Of a DNA stretch of 64,000 nucleotides, positions 34,927 through 43,080 are shown piece by piece; the stretch's first letter is position 1, and each line of letters opens with the position of its first letter. The stretch is from Lachnospiraceae bacterium (GTDB lineage Bacteria; Bacillota; Clostridia; Lachnospirales; Lachnospiraceae): the NCBI GenBank assembly GCA_028692395.1, contig JAQUXP010000010.1, forward strand, positions 16,692-80,691, written 5' to 3'. The position numbers and the translations under genes were made by a program. Under the pieces are notes generated by a model that was not told the DNA's origin, made no database searches, and saw nothing but the letters and a program-made list of their open reading frames with translations.

Positions 34927-35739
34927 TTAATCCTCAATTTTAATTGTAATCTGAGTAATATAATCTTCTTTACGTGATATGGCATATTCATTAAGACCTA
35001 TCTCATATGCCTCTCCAATCAATTTAACTCCCTTTTTATCTGCAAAAGAAAATAGATATTTATAAAATTCCTCTATACGTTTCCACTCACCCTTGATATA
35101 TCCACGAATATATTTACCCTTTTGCCTTATACTACATTCTGCTTTATTTAATTTTTTGTGAAGGGGTGTGTAAAATCCATCGTAATCATCAAAATTCCCA
35201 CTCAGAATTTTTTCTAAAGAAATATAACTTCCACAGCCTACCTTGTACCCCTCCAAATCCCACGCACGTTTCAAATGATCCAATAATAATTCAATATTAT
35301 AGTCATTAAAATTGCAAGGCGTTTTTAGTACATAGTTCTTCTCAAGTTCCACAAGCTCTATTTTACCATCTTCTATGCCGTTACAGAGTATCAATTGCTG
35401 TTTTTTTTCTTTCCAATATTTTTTTCTATCTTTCAAAATTCTAACTTCTCTATCTATTTCTTCGCATTTCTGATCTGCCAAATCTATAAAGCACTCTTGG
35501 CTTGGTTTGCTTATATAATTCTTAATTTCTTCAATGCTCATATTCAATTCTCTAAGCATAAGTATATTTTCTAACTCAATACTTTGCTCTAATGTATAAT
35601 ACCTGTATCCATTAACACCAACAGCATCTGGAGAAAAAATCCCCAATCTATGATAATAATGTAACGTTCTCTTATTCACTCCATTTAACTCTGCAAACTC
35701 AGATGTTGTCAAATATATTTTTTCTCTATCTATTCCCAT
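34927..35739 (-). CDS. MerR-family regulator with effector-binding C-terminus
   Basis: 270 residues, AAGGA upstream of the ATG. The N-terminal MerR winged helix reads YLTTSEFAELNGVNKRTLHYYHRLGIFSP and YRYYTLEQSIELENILMLRELNMSIEEI, followed by a coiled coil (~75-115). The C-terminal ~150 residues (ELVELEKNYVLKTPCNFND to ITIKIED) resemble GyrI/BmrR-type drug-binding domains. It is encoded within the AT-rich island upstream of the MerR-type promoter and is therefore the likely activator of the hydrolase remnant/peptide/transporter operon, perhaps sensing a bile-derived or peptide ligand; the ligand is speculation. Confidence 0.85.
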   Translation of the reverse strand: MGIDREKIYLTTSEFAELNGVNKRTLHYYHRLGIFSPDAVGVNGYRYYTLEQSIELENILMLRELNMSIEEIKNYISKPSQECFIDLADQKCEEIDREVRILKDRKKYWKEKKQQLILCNGIEDGKIELVELEKNYVLKTPCNFNDYNIELLLDHLKRAWDLEGYKVGCGSYISLEKILSGNFDDYDGFYTPLHKKLNKAECSIRQKGKYIRGYIKGEWKRIEEFYKYLFSFADKKGVKLIGEAYEIGLNEYAISRKEDYITQITIKIED

Positions 35740-35767
35740 TTTTCAATTCCTTATTGACTTTTCGCTA

Positions 35768-35797
35768 AGTATACCCTTTACAATACAAATTGTAAAG
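35768..35797 (-). promoter_or_regulatory. Promoter and dyad upstream of the MerR regulator gene
   Basis: On the minus strand TTTACA (35791-35796), 17 bp, TATACT (35768-35773). A perfect 9-bp inverted repeat, CTTTACAAT-ACAA-ATTGTAAAG (35776-35797), covers the -35 and part of the spacer and could be an operator. Confidence 0.65.
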
Positions 35798-35827
35798 AAA
35801 TAAAAAGGCAATTTAGTGGAGGGAAAA

Positions 35828-35902
35828 ATGAACGAACAAACCATATATTACAGTGATATGTCCCTTTCTTATATATTCCTCATCCGTTTCCAGATCTTGT
35901 GA
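35828..35902 (+). pseudogene. Truncated 5' end of an unidentified gene at the island edge
   Basis: A GGAGGG site and ATG start an ORF reading MNEQTIYYSDMSLSY before running out of sense and stopping inside the 3' end of the convergent sod gene. The good ribosome site without a gene suggests that the rest of this rightward gene was deleted when the AT-rich island was formed. Identity of the lost gene cannot be told. Confidence 0.45.
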
Positions 35903-36537
35903 CATTCCCTGTAATTCTCTTCTGCTTTTTCCCAGTTTACCACATGCCACCAGTCTTCGATATAATCGGCACGAACATTATAGTGCTTCAGATAATAAGC
36001 ATGTTCCCATACATCGATCCCCAGCACCGGGCACAGATTTTCTCCTACAGGACTATCCTGATTGGCTGTTGTGATAATGCGAAGCCTTCCTCCGTCCAGG
36101 ACCAGCCACGCATATCCCGAACCAAACACCGAAAGTGCCGCTTTGCTGAAAGCCTCCCGGAATGCCTCATAGCTTCCATACTGCATTCGGACAGCGTTTC
36201 CCAGTTCGCCTACGGGCATTGAAGGCTGGGAAGAATCCCATTTTCCCGGATTTTTTAAACCTGCGAAGAAAAATCGGTGATTATAAACTCCCCCGGCATT
36301 GTTGTGTATTGTCCTCTGAAGCTCACAGGAAGGTCTGGCAGAAGTGCGGATCAGCTGTTCCAGTGACAGCCTCTGCAGCTGAGGATAATTCTTCAGCGCA
36401 GCATTGAGATTCTGAATATAGGTTTGCAGATGTTTATCGTGATGAAGCCGCATCGTCTTTTCGTCAATAAAAGGCTCCAGCGCATCATAAGCATAGGGCA
36501 GCGGCTGATTAACAAAGGGATAATATTGATTCTCCAT
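35869..36537 (-). CDS. Superoxide dismutase, Fe/Mn type
   Basis: 222 residues, cytosolic, converts superoxide to hydrogen peroxide and oxygen. Metal ligands are H32 (MRLHHDKH), H87 (YNHRFFFAG), and the Asp and His in GIDVWEHAYYL; FGSGYAWLV and the WWHVVNW tail are typical. Compared with E. coli SodB the protein is slightly longer because of an insert around residues 60-75. It is followed on the left by the AT-rich island; the sod gene itself has ordinary composition. Iron versus manganese cannot be settled by eye. Confidence 0.92.
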   Translation of the reverse strand: MENQYYPFVNQPLPYAYDALEPFIDEKTMRLHHDKHLQTYIQNLNAALKNYPQLQRLSLEQLIRTSARPSCELQRTIHNNAGGVYNHRFFFAGLKNPGKWDSSQPSMPVGELGNAVRMQYGSYEAFREAFSKAALSVFGSGYAWLVLDGGRLRIITTANQDSPVGENLCPVLGIDVWEHAYYLKHYNVRADYIEDWWHVVNWEKAEENYRECHKIWKRMRNI

Positions 36538-36720
36538 ATTTCCACCGGATATCTTTTCCTTTACTTCAAGGTATGCAGTACGCTCTATTACTGTTCCTAT
36601 CCAAAATCCGAGAGAAAATACTGCGCAAAAAACCTGAGATATGCTATACTATATACAGAAGCCATGAGCAGTGACAGCAGCTATTGTGAATCATGCACTT
36701 AAGAAAAGAGGCGATGTAAC

Positions 36721-37104
36721 ATGGCAAAAGGGAAAAAACCTCCTATTGCGAAAAGCTTCGGTTTTGCTTTTGAGGGAATCTTTACCGGAATCAAAAAGGA
36801 GCGCAACATGAAGGTACACTGTGGGATGGCGGTTCTGGTTGTGATTGCTGGAATTGTTCTAAAGATTTCACTGGTGGAATGGTGTATCTGTCTGACACTC
36901 TTTGGTCTGGTTATGGCACTGGAGCTTGTGAATACGGCAATTGAGGCTGTGGTGGATCTGGTAACCCAGGAGCAAAAGCCATTGGCAAAGATTGCGAAGG
37001 ATACGGCAGCCGGTGCGGTACTGATTGCAGCTATCATGGCTGCCATCGCCGGATGTATGATCTTTCTGCCAAAGGGAATTCTATGGTTAACCAGGTGGTT
37101 TTAA
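36721..37104 (+). CDS. dgkA: Undecaprenol/diacylglycerol kinase family protein
   Basis: 127 residues with three membrane helices. The N-terminal AKSFGFAFEGIFTGIKKERNMKVHCGMAVLVV and LELVNTAIEAVVDLV (containing the Glu and Asn residues that coordinate Mg-ATP) are the DgkA signature. In Gram-positives this form phosphorylates undecaprenol for cell-wall lipid carrier recycling. It heads a short rightward group with a phasin-like protein and a UbiB-like kinase. A TATACT -10 lies around 36645 but its -35 is poor. Confidence 0.9.
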   Translation: MAKGKKPPIAKSFGFAFEGIFTGIKKERNMKVHCGMAVLVVIAGIVLKISLVEWCICLTLFGLVMALELVNTAIEAVVDLVTQEQKPLAKIAKDTAAGAVLIAAIMAAIAGCMIFLPKGILWLTRWF

Positions 37105-37109
37105 CCGAT

Positions 37110-37143
37110 TTGCAACTGTAACAGGTCAGATACGAAACAGTTA
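37110..37143 (+). repeat. Partial copy of repeat family B
   Basis: AACTGTAACAGGTCAG-ATACGAAACAGTTAT resembles the tail of the dispersed repeat found whole at 41600-41673 and, inverted, at 46945-47017. It lies between dgkA and the phasin-like gene. Confidence 0.5.
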
Positions 37144-37159
37144 TGAAAGGAGCATATGT

Positions 37160-37549
37160 ATGGATGGATTAGGAGACAGCTTAAAAAAGGTAATACTGGC
37201 AGGTATCGGAACTGCCGCAACAACCGTGGAAAAATCAAAGGAACTCTTAGATGACATGGTAAAAAAAGGGGAACTGACGGTAGAACAGGGAAAGGTTTTA
37301 AACCAGGAGCTGAAGCACAATATCAAGAAAACCGTTCGTGAGAATGTAAATGTCTCGGTGAAGGCTTCTACGCCGGAGGAGCTTGAGGCACTGCTGGGCA
37401 AGATGAACTCTGAGCAACTGGAGCATCTGAAGGCAAAGCTGCAGGCCATGGAATCTCCTGCTGCTCCCGAAGCAGAAAAAGAATCCGAAGAAGAATCCAA
37501 AGAAGAATCAGAAGAAAAAGCAGAAGAAAAGCAGGCTGCAGATGACTGA
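37160..37549 (+). CDS. Phasin-like coiled-coil protein
   Basis: 129 residues. The first ~70 residues (LKKVILAGIGTAATTVEKSKELLDDMVKKGELTVEQGKVLNQELKH) match the phasin family from polyhydroxyalkanoate-regulating proteins, with an amphipathic helix at the start. The C-terminus is a long Glu/Lys/Ser run (EKESEEESKEESEEKAEE), probably disordered or coiled coil. It overlaps the UbiB-like gene by 8 bp. Neighbouring phasin-like and UbiB genes occur together in many Clostridia; a role in membrane lipid or envelope homeostasis is inferred only from that. Confidence 0.75.
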   Translation: MDGLGDSLKKVILAGIGTAATTVEKSKELLDDMVKKGELTVEQGKVLNQELKHNIKKTVRENVNVSVKASTPEELEALLGKMNSEQLEHLKAKLQAMESPAAPEAEKESEEESKEESEEKAEEKQAADD

Positions 37550-39140
37550 TATGGAAACCCCAAAACCGGAACATAAGGGTTATGGCTCCCGTCTGAAGGA
37601 AATGACGGCAGTTTTAAGAAAACATGAGATTACTCAGGGGCTGACCCCGGAGAAACTCCGTCTGATTCTGGAGGATCTGGGGCCCACCTATATTAAGCTT
37701 GGTCAGATTATGTCCCTGCATTCGGACATTCTCCCGAAGCGCTACTGTGATGAGCTGATGCGGCTTCGTTCCAACGTGGCACCCATGCCATTTTCTCAGG
37801 TACAGGAGGTACTTCTGGCTTCTCTTGGACTCTCCTGGAAGGAGATCTTTTCAGAGATTGAGGAAACCCCTCTGGGATCCGCCTCCATCGCCCAGGTACA
37901 TCGTGCTGTCCTGAAAACAGGAGAACAGGTTGTCATAAAGGTGCAGCGCAAAGGCATCTACGATATCATGGCAAGAGACATCTCTTTGCTCCACAAGGCA
38001 GTGAAGCTGGTCCCACCGGTAAGTCTCAAGGAAATGGTTGATTTTGACATGGTGCTCGATGAACTGTGGATGGTGACTCAGGAAGAGATGAACTTTCTGA
38101 AGGAAGCCTCTAATATGGAAGAATTTGCCAGACGGAACAAAGAAGTAGCATTTGTAGAAACGCCCCTGCTCTACCATGAATTTACCACAGCACATGTACT
38201 TGTGATGGAATATATCGACGGTTTTGAGATCGATGACAGGGAAGCTCTGCAAAAAGAAGGATATCACCTGGATGAAATCGGCAGCAAGCTGGTAGATAAC
38301 TATATCCGCCAGGTAATGGAGGATGGATTTTTCCATGCCGATCCCCACCCTGGCAATATCCGTATTCGTGATGGCAAGATTGTCTGGATTGATATGGGAA
38401 TGATGGGTCGCTTAAGTGACCGGGATAAGGAACTGATCAGCCATGCTATCCAGGGAATCGCTGTCAATGACATCGGTATGATCCAGGATGCAGTGCTTTC
38501 TCTTGGGGAATTCCGTGGGAAACCGGACCAGAGCAAGCTCTATGAAGATATCCGTACTCTTATGGTAAAGTATGGACATCTGGATATGGGAGATATTGAC
38601 ATCGCCAAAATCATGCAGGAGCTGATGGAGGTTATGAAGGTAAACAAAATTTCCATGCCCCATGGGCTGACGATGCTGGCGAGAGGTCTGACTCATATGG
38701 AAGGGGTTCTGGCCGATATCTGCCCGGAAATCAATATGGTAGAAATAGCTGCAGCACGGGTAAAGAATCACATGCTGCAGCATTTTGACTGGAAAAAAGA
38801 GCTGAAAACAAACGGAAAGATTCTGTACCGCTCCCTGCACAAGGCCATAGAACTGCCTTCTCTGATCTCGGAGATCCTGCAAAGCTATCAGAAAGGCCAG
38901 ACAAAGGTAAATCTGGACCTCCATGCCGGCCGAGATCTGTCAGAGCTGCTGCGCAGACTGGTGCGAAACATCGTTATGGGACTGTGGGTCATGGCACTTC
39001 TCATCAGCTCCAGTATTATCTGCACCACCGATATGTCGCCAAGGATACTGGGAATTCCGGCTTTGGGAGCTTTCGGGTATCTATTCGCATTTATCATCGT
39101 TGTATATGTATTCCTCAAACATTTTCTTTCGGGAAAATGA
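37542..39140 (+). CDS. AarF/UbiB-family atypical kinase
   Basis: 532 residues. Conserved protein-kinase-like motifs: YIKLGQIMSLHSD (the KxGQ N-terminal hairpin near residue 50), GSASIAQVHRA alanine-rich loop, VIKVQRKG with the ATP lysine, FFHADPHPGNI (catalytic Asp and Asn), and WIDMGMMGRL (DFG-like Asp). Two C-terminal membrane helices (MGLWVMALLISSSIICTT, LFAFIIVVYVFLKHF) anchor it. It is a COQ8-type ATPase linked to ubiquinone or lipid metabolism; a quinone role is unlikely in a strict anaerobe, so lipid homeostasis is a guess. Confidence 0.9.
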   Translation: MTDMETPKPEHKGYGSRLKEMTAVLRKHEITQGLTPEKLRLILEDLGPTYIKLGQIMSLHSDILPKRYCDELMRLRSNVAPMPFSQVQEVLLASLGLSWKEIFSEIEETPLGSASIAQVHRAVLKTGEQVVIKVQRKGIYDIMARDISLLHKAVKLVPPVSLKEMVDFDMVLDELWMVTQEEMNFLKEASNMEEFARRNKEVAFVETPLLYHEFTTAHVLVMEYIDGFEIDDREALQKEGYHLDEIGSKLVDNYIRQVMEDGFFHADPHPGNIRIRDGKIVWIDMGMMGRLSDRDKELISHAIQGIAVNDIGMIQDAVLSLGEFRGKPDQSKLYEDIRTLMVKYGHLDMGDIDIAKIMQELMEVMKVNKISMPHGLTMLARGLTHMEGVLADICPEINMVEIAAARVKNHMLQHFDWKKELKTNGKILYRSLHKAIELPSLISEILQSYQKGQTKVNLDLHAGRDLSELLRRLVRNIVMGLWVMALLISSSIICTTDMSPRILGIPALGAFGYLFAFIIVVYVFLKHFLSGK

Positions 39141-39158
39141 TGCGTATCTTTTATCCTT

Positions 39159-41423
39159 CTATATGCCGCATCCAGTCAGTACCTCCTCCACACGGGAAAC
39201 CGGCTGGATCTGCAATTTTTTCTTAACCTCTTCTGCCACATCATCCAGATCTTCCATGTTCTCTTCCGGAATAAATACCGTGGTAATTCCGGCTCTTTGG
39301 GCGGCCATCAGTTTTTCCGGCAGTCCTCCGATTGGCAGCACGCCACCCCGAAGGGATACTTCTCCTGTCATGGCAATGGCCGGAGATACTGCCCTGTCAT
39401 TCACCAGTGAGACAATGGCAGTGGTAAGGGTAATACCGGCAGAGGGCCCGTCCTTTGGAATCGCACCTGCGGGAACATGAATATGCAGATCATTTTTCTC
39501 AAATATCTCTGCTTTATCCGGATACATGGACTTTACCAGGCTAACCGCAATCTGTACGGATTCCTTCATCACATCCCCCAGCTGTCCCGTAATGATGATC
39601 TTACCGGTTCCCTTTGTAAACAAAGTCTCAATAAACAGAATATCTCCCCCAGCCTGCGTCCAGGCAAGTCCAGTGATAATTCCCGGTTTTTTCTCTTTCA
39701 GAATATGGTCATGCCGCATAGGCTTCTGATCCAGATACTGGGGCAGACGTTTCGGACTCACTGTGATGGATTTTTGCTCTCCCTTCACAAGCTTTACCGC
39801 TGCCACTCTGCACAGGGTATCCATACATTTCTTTAAGCCTCTGACACCGGCCTCCATGGTGTAATCCCCAATCATGGCCTGAATAGCAGCATCGGAAACC
39901 TTTAGATTCTTATTCTTTACTCCCATACTTTCCATGGCTTTTGGAAGCAGATGACGTTTTGCAATCTGCAGCTTTTCCATGGCAGTGTAGCCGGAAAATG
40001 AAATCACCTCCATACGATTCAAAAGGGGCTCCGGAATCGTATCCAGCGTATTCGCTGTACAGACAAAAAGAACGTTAGACAGATCATAGGGCACATTCAT
40101 ATAATGATCGGTAAAGGTACTGTTCTGCTCTGGATCCAGCACCTCCAGCAGTGCACTGGAGGGATCTCCGCCGTAATCCTTGGCAAGCTTGTCCACCTCA
40201 TCCAGCACCATAACCGGATTGGAAGCACCGCTTCTCTTGATGCCTTCCATAATACGTCCTGGCATAGCACCGATATATGTTCTTCTGTGTCCCCGGATCT
40301 CCGCCTCATCCCTGACTCCTCCAAGGCTGACTCTTACATAGGCCCGGTTTAACGCCTTTGCGATGCTCTGTCCGATACTGGTTTTTCCGGTACCGGGAGC
40401 ACCTACAAACAGAAGGATAGAACCTGCCTGCTCTTTCTTCAGATTCATAACGGCAATCTGCTGCAGAATCCTCTGCTTCACCTTCTTCAGACCATAATGC
40501 TCCTGACTTAAAATCTCTTCAGCTTTCCCCAGATCAATTTCAGATGGCTCCTCGCTTTTCCATGACAGACTTGTGACAAAATCCAGATAATCATAGAGAA
40601 TTCCGTATTCCTGACTGTTTTGTCCCTCCTGCTTCATGCGGTTTAGCACTTTTGCTGCTTCTCCCCTGGCTGTCTCATTCATCCCGGACTCCTGAATCTT
40701 TTTCTCGAATTTTCGAACATCGGACATGCTCTCCGGATGCATCTCATCCAGTTCCCGCTGCAGATATTCCATCTGTTTTTTTATGGCGTCTTCACGGTAA
40801 AGCTGCTCATGGGATGCCTCCTGCTCAGTTTGTGCCGCACTGGCAAGCTTTGCCATCTCCAGGAATTCATAGAGTGCCTTCTCCATCAGTGTCACCCGAT
40901 CGGACATCTTATCCTGTTGGATAATATTATATTTTTCTGCATTGGAGATCTTAAGCTGATAGGAAAGGGTAGCTGCCATCTCACTGACACTGTTCCACTG
41001 CATAATATAATTTCTTGCCATAATCCCCCAGCGGGAACCTGCGATAAAGTTCAGATATGCACTTTTTACTTCCTCATAATGCTGATCCAGCTCCTCCCTG
41101 CTCCAATCCTCAATATCTTCTCTCAGCGCAGCCTCTACCTGGATTCCATCATTAATCTCGATTTTTTCCACATCCACACGATGCTTTGCCTTGATGCCGA
41201 TATTGCCTTCCTTATCCAGCGTATCCACTACTCCGGCAATGCCGATGGGGTAAAAATCTTCTGCCGTCATATCCTCTTTCTTTTTATCCTCCTTAAGCAT
41301 CAGGAAGATCACATCTTCTCCGGTATTCGGCTTTTTCCCTGCAACCTCCTGAAAATATTCGCTTTGAAAGAAAAAGGTTACTCCCGGAACCACAATCATA
41401 TTATAAAATGGTACTACAATCAT
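39159..41423 (-). CDS. lon: ATP-dependent Lon protease
   Basis: 754 residues, typical LonA. N-terminal LAN domain (1-~200), coiled-coil linker, AAA+ module with Walker A GAPGTGKT (341-348), Walker B VMVDEVDKL, sensor residues, and the C-terminal serine-lysine dyad protease (PKDGPSAG carries the Ser; the Lys follows about 40 residues on). Start at 41423 has AGGAGG. A CIRCE operator lies right behind its promoter, so the heat-shock repressor HrcA should control it. It degrades damaged and short-lived proteins. Confidence 0.96.
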   Translation of the reverse strand: MIVVPFYNMIVVPGVTFFFQSEYFQEVAGKKPNTGEDVIFLMLKEDKKKEDMTAEDFYPIGIAGVVDTLDKEGNIGIKAKHRVDVEKIEINDGIQVEAALREDIEDWSREELDQHYEEVKSAYLNFIAGSRWGIMARNYIMQWNSVSEMAATLSYQLKISNAEKYNIIQQDKMSDRVTLMEKALYEFLEMAKLASAAQTEQEASHEQLYREDAIKKQMEYLQRELDEMHPESMSDVRKFEKKIQESGMNETARGEAAKVLNRMKQEGQNSQEYGILYDYLDFVTSLSWKSEEPSEIDLGKAEEILSQEHYGLKKVKQRILQQIAVMNLKKEQAGSILLFVGAPGTGKTSIGQSIAKALNRAYVRVSLGGVRDEAEIRGHRRTYIGAMPGRIMEGIKRSGASNPVMVLDEVDKLAKDYGGDPSSALLEVLDPEQNSTFTDHYMNVPYDLSNVLFVCTANTLDTIPEPLLNRMEVISFSGYTAMEKLQIAKRHLLPKAMESMGVKNKNLKVSDAAIQAMIGDYTMEAGVRGLKKCMDTLCRVAAVKLVKGEQKSITVSPKRLPQYLDQKPMRHDHILKEKKPGIITGLAWTQAGGDILFIETLFTKGTGKIIITGQLGDVMKESVQIAVSLVKSMYPDKAEIFEKNDLHIHVPAGAIPKDGPSAGITLTTAIVSLVNDRAVSPAIAMTGEVSLRGGVLPIGGLPEKLMAAQRAGITTVFIPEENMEDLDDVAEEVKKKLQIQPVSRVEEVLTGCGI

Positions 41424-41457
41424 CCCATTACCTCCTATAACGATAAAAACAGTTTTG

Positions 41458-41484
41458 TTAGCACTCCATCATTTCGAGTGCTAA
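41458..41484 (-). promoter_or_regulatory. lon: CIRCE operator (HrcA site) for lon
   Basis: TTAGCACTC, nine bases, GAGTGCTAA: a perfect 9-N9-9 CIRCE inverted repeat just downstream of the transcription start. Confidence 0.96.
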
Positions 41485-41496
41485 CTTGTTATCTAC

Positions 41497-41524
41497 ATTA
41501 TAGTTCAAAAAGCTATGCTGTCAA
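41497..41524 (-). promoter_or_regulatory. lon: Promoter of lon
   Basis: On the minus strand TTGACA (41519-41524), 16 bp, TATAAT (41497-41502). The start near 41490 is just before the CIRCE element. Confidence 0.85.
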
Positions 41525-41547
41525 TAGCTTTATATTTTTTTAATATG

Positions 41548-41585
41548 TAAAAAATCCAGCCCCTTGATTTCTCTCGGGGCTGGAA
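41548..41585 (-). terminator. Terminator of the GGDEF gene
   Basis: On the minus strand TCCAGCCCC pairs with GGGGCTGGA across a 12-base loop, followed by TTTTTTAC. Confidence 0.9.
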
Positions 41586-41599
41586 ATACATGCTCTCTT

Positions 41600-41673
41600 G
41601 TAAGAAAATCCCATCACCAAAGGTGATTTTAAATGGATTTTCGAATATAACCGGTCAGGTACGGAACAGTTAC
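41600..41673 (+). repeat. Dispersed repeat family B, copy 1
   Basis: Contains AAAATCCCATCACC-AAAGGTGATTTT, ATGGATTTTCGAAT and GGTCAGGTACGGAACAGTTAC. The near-identical inverted copy is at 46945-47017 (about 60 of 74 bases match by eye). The last bases overlap the stop codon of the GGDEF gene. Confidence 0.75.
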
Positions 41674-42944
41674 TCTTTTTCCTTAAACTCACTGATACAA
41701 AACTGCTTTCTTCCATGTTCCTTGGCATAGTACAGATTGTCATCCGCATCCTTGAGCATACCGGACAGCAGCCACCCACTGAGTTCTTCTCCTCTGCAAT
41801 AGCAGCAGCCCATGGAAATGCTGATATCCACAGATCTGTCACTAAACTTTTTCGCAGCAATCTTTTCAAATAACTGCCTCAGCTGCGCCTCCAGAGTGGA
41901 TTTTTCCTTGACCCAAAGGCCAGTGACGAATTCCTCTCCGCCAAAACGGACCACATTGGATTTTCCCACCGTTTCCATCAAAAGCTCACTGATCTCAATC
42001 AGCACCTGATCACCAACCTCATGTCCGAAGGTATCATTTACCCTTTTAAACAGGTCTATATCCGCAATTGCCAGAACAAAATAATAATCTCTCACACGCA
42101 GGGCACTCATGCGCTTCATAAACTGACTGTTATAGTAGCTTCTGTTATAGCAGTGTGTCAGGGCATCCGTATAGATTTTTTCAAATTGCCGCTTCCGGTA
42201 ATTGACATACAGGAATACAAACAGCAGAGTCAGCGTTGCCGTGGATACCCCCAGCAGAATTCCCATCGCCAGCAGCACTTCCATCCGATACGCATTATAA
42301 TCTCCCGTCTGAAGTTCTACCCCTACGACTCCGATATAATGTCCTTCCTCCGAATACAGGGGACAGTAACCACAGATGTGAGGTCCCCACTCGCTTTCAT
42401 TATACAGATACGTAGGTGCTTCTGTAAGCACCAGGCTGTCCTTTGGCACATAATAAGAATACCGCCGGATCTCCGCATCAGAGGCAATGGTGCCATCCTC
42501 AGAACTATTCTTAGCATTCTCACTGACATTGACATCCAAAAGCCACATAATATCCAGCTTGGTTCCCAGTGCTGCATGGAAAAGTGACTCGTTGTCGCTG
42601 TCCACCTTATACTTTATTTCATCCCCCTTTAAAAGGGTCATGACATAAGCATAATCAACCTTATTCTTGAAATTCTCACTGCTCATCATCGCCTGGAGAC
42701 TTTCATTCTCTTTGGAGCTTAACATTTCTTGATAGCTATAGCCCTTCAGCCGTTCCACATCCGCATCTGTCAGATGAATATTCGCCGCTGCGAGAACTGC
42801 AAAATTCTCCGCAGCACTTCCCTCCGATGCCAGATATCCCTCTTTTATAATCTCATTGCATTTATAAAAAGTAAACACTGAGACTCCTATAAAGACAGCC
42901 AGCAGTAAAAAGCCAATGTACAGGACACTCTTTCTTTTTTTCAT
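41670..42944 (-). CDS. Membrane-anchored diguanylate cyclase (GGDEF domain)
   Basis: 424 residues from the ATG at 42944 with GGGGGA upstream; the longer frame to 42983 lacks a site. A membrane helix near the start (VLYIGFLLLAVFIGVSVFTFY), an extracellular sensing region of ~190 residues, a second helix (AMGILLGVSTATLTLLFVFLYV), then a GGDEF domain (~265-424) with VVRFGGEEFVTG as active site: GGEEF, so catalysis of c-di-GMP is likely. No RxxD inhibitory site is obvious, and no EAL domain follows. Tandem TTGTACA palindromes lie in the leader. Confidence 0.9.
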   Translation of the reverse strand: MKKRKSVLYIGFLLLAVFIGVSVFTFYKCNEIIKEGYLASEGSAAENFAVLAAANIHLTDADVERLKGYSYQEMLSSKENESLQAMMSSENFKNKVDYAYVMTLLKGDEIKYKVDSDNESLFHAALGTKLDIMWLLDVNVSENAKNSSEDGTIASDAEIRRYSYYVPKDSLVLTEAPTYLYNESEWGPHICGYCPLYSEEGHYIGVVGVELQTGDYNAYRMEVLLAMGILLGVSTATLTLLFVFLYVNYRKRQFEKIYTDALTHCYNRSYYNSQFMKRMSALRVRDYYFVLAIADIDLFKRVNDTFGHEVGDQVLIEISELLMETVGKSNVVRFGGEEFVTGLWVKEKSTLEAQLRQLFEKIAAKKFSDRSVDISISMGCCYCRGEELSGWLLSGMLKDADDNLYYAKEHGRKQFCISEFKEKE

Positions 42945-42960
42945 GCCAAAATTTCCCCCA

Positions 42961-42980
42961 CTGTACAATTTTTGTACAAT
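42961..42980. promoter_or_regulatory. Tandem TTGTACA palindromes in the GGDEF gene leader
   Basis: TGTACAAT-TTT-TGTACAAT style repeat immediately upstream of the ribosome site; each unit contains the palindrome TTGTACAA, an operator-like pair just downstream of the start of transcription. Confidence 0.4.
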
Positions 42981-42993
42981 CATCTATACCTCT

Positions 42994-43022
42994 AGTATAA
43001 ATCTTTAGGAAAAAAGATACAA
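42994..43022 (-). promoter_or_regulatory. Promoter of the GGDEF gene
   Basis: On the minus strand TTGTAT (43017-43022), 17 bp, TATACT (42994-42999). Confidence 0.7.
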
Positions 43023-43080
43023 GAATTATCTGCTCTGTGCATGAATTTTATCGAAAATGTCAGTGTCCAAAGCGCAGGGT

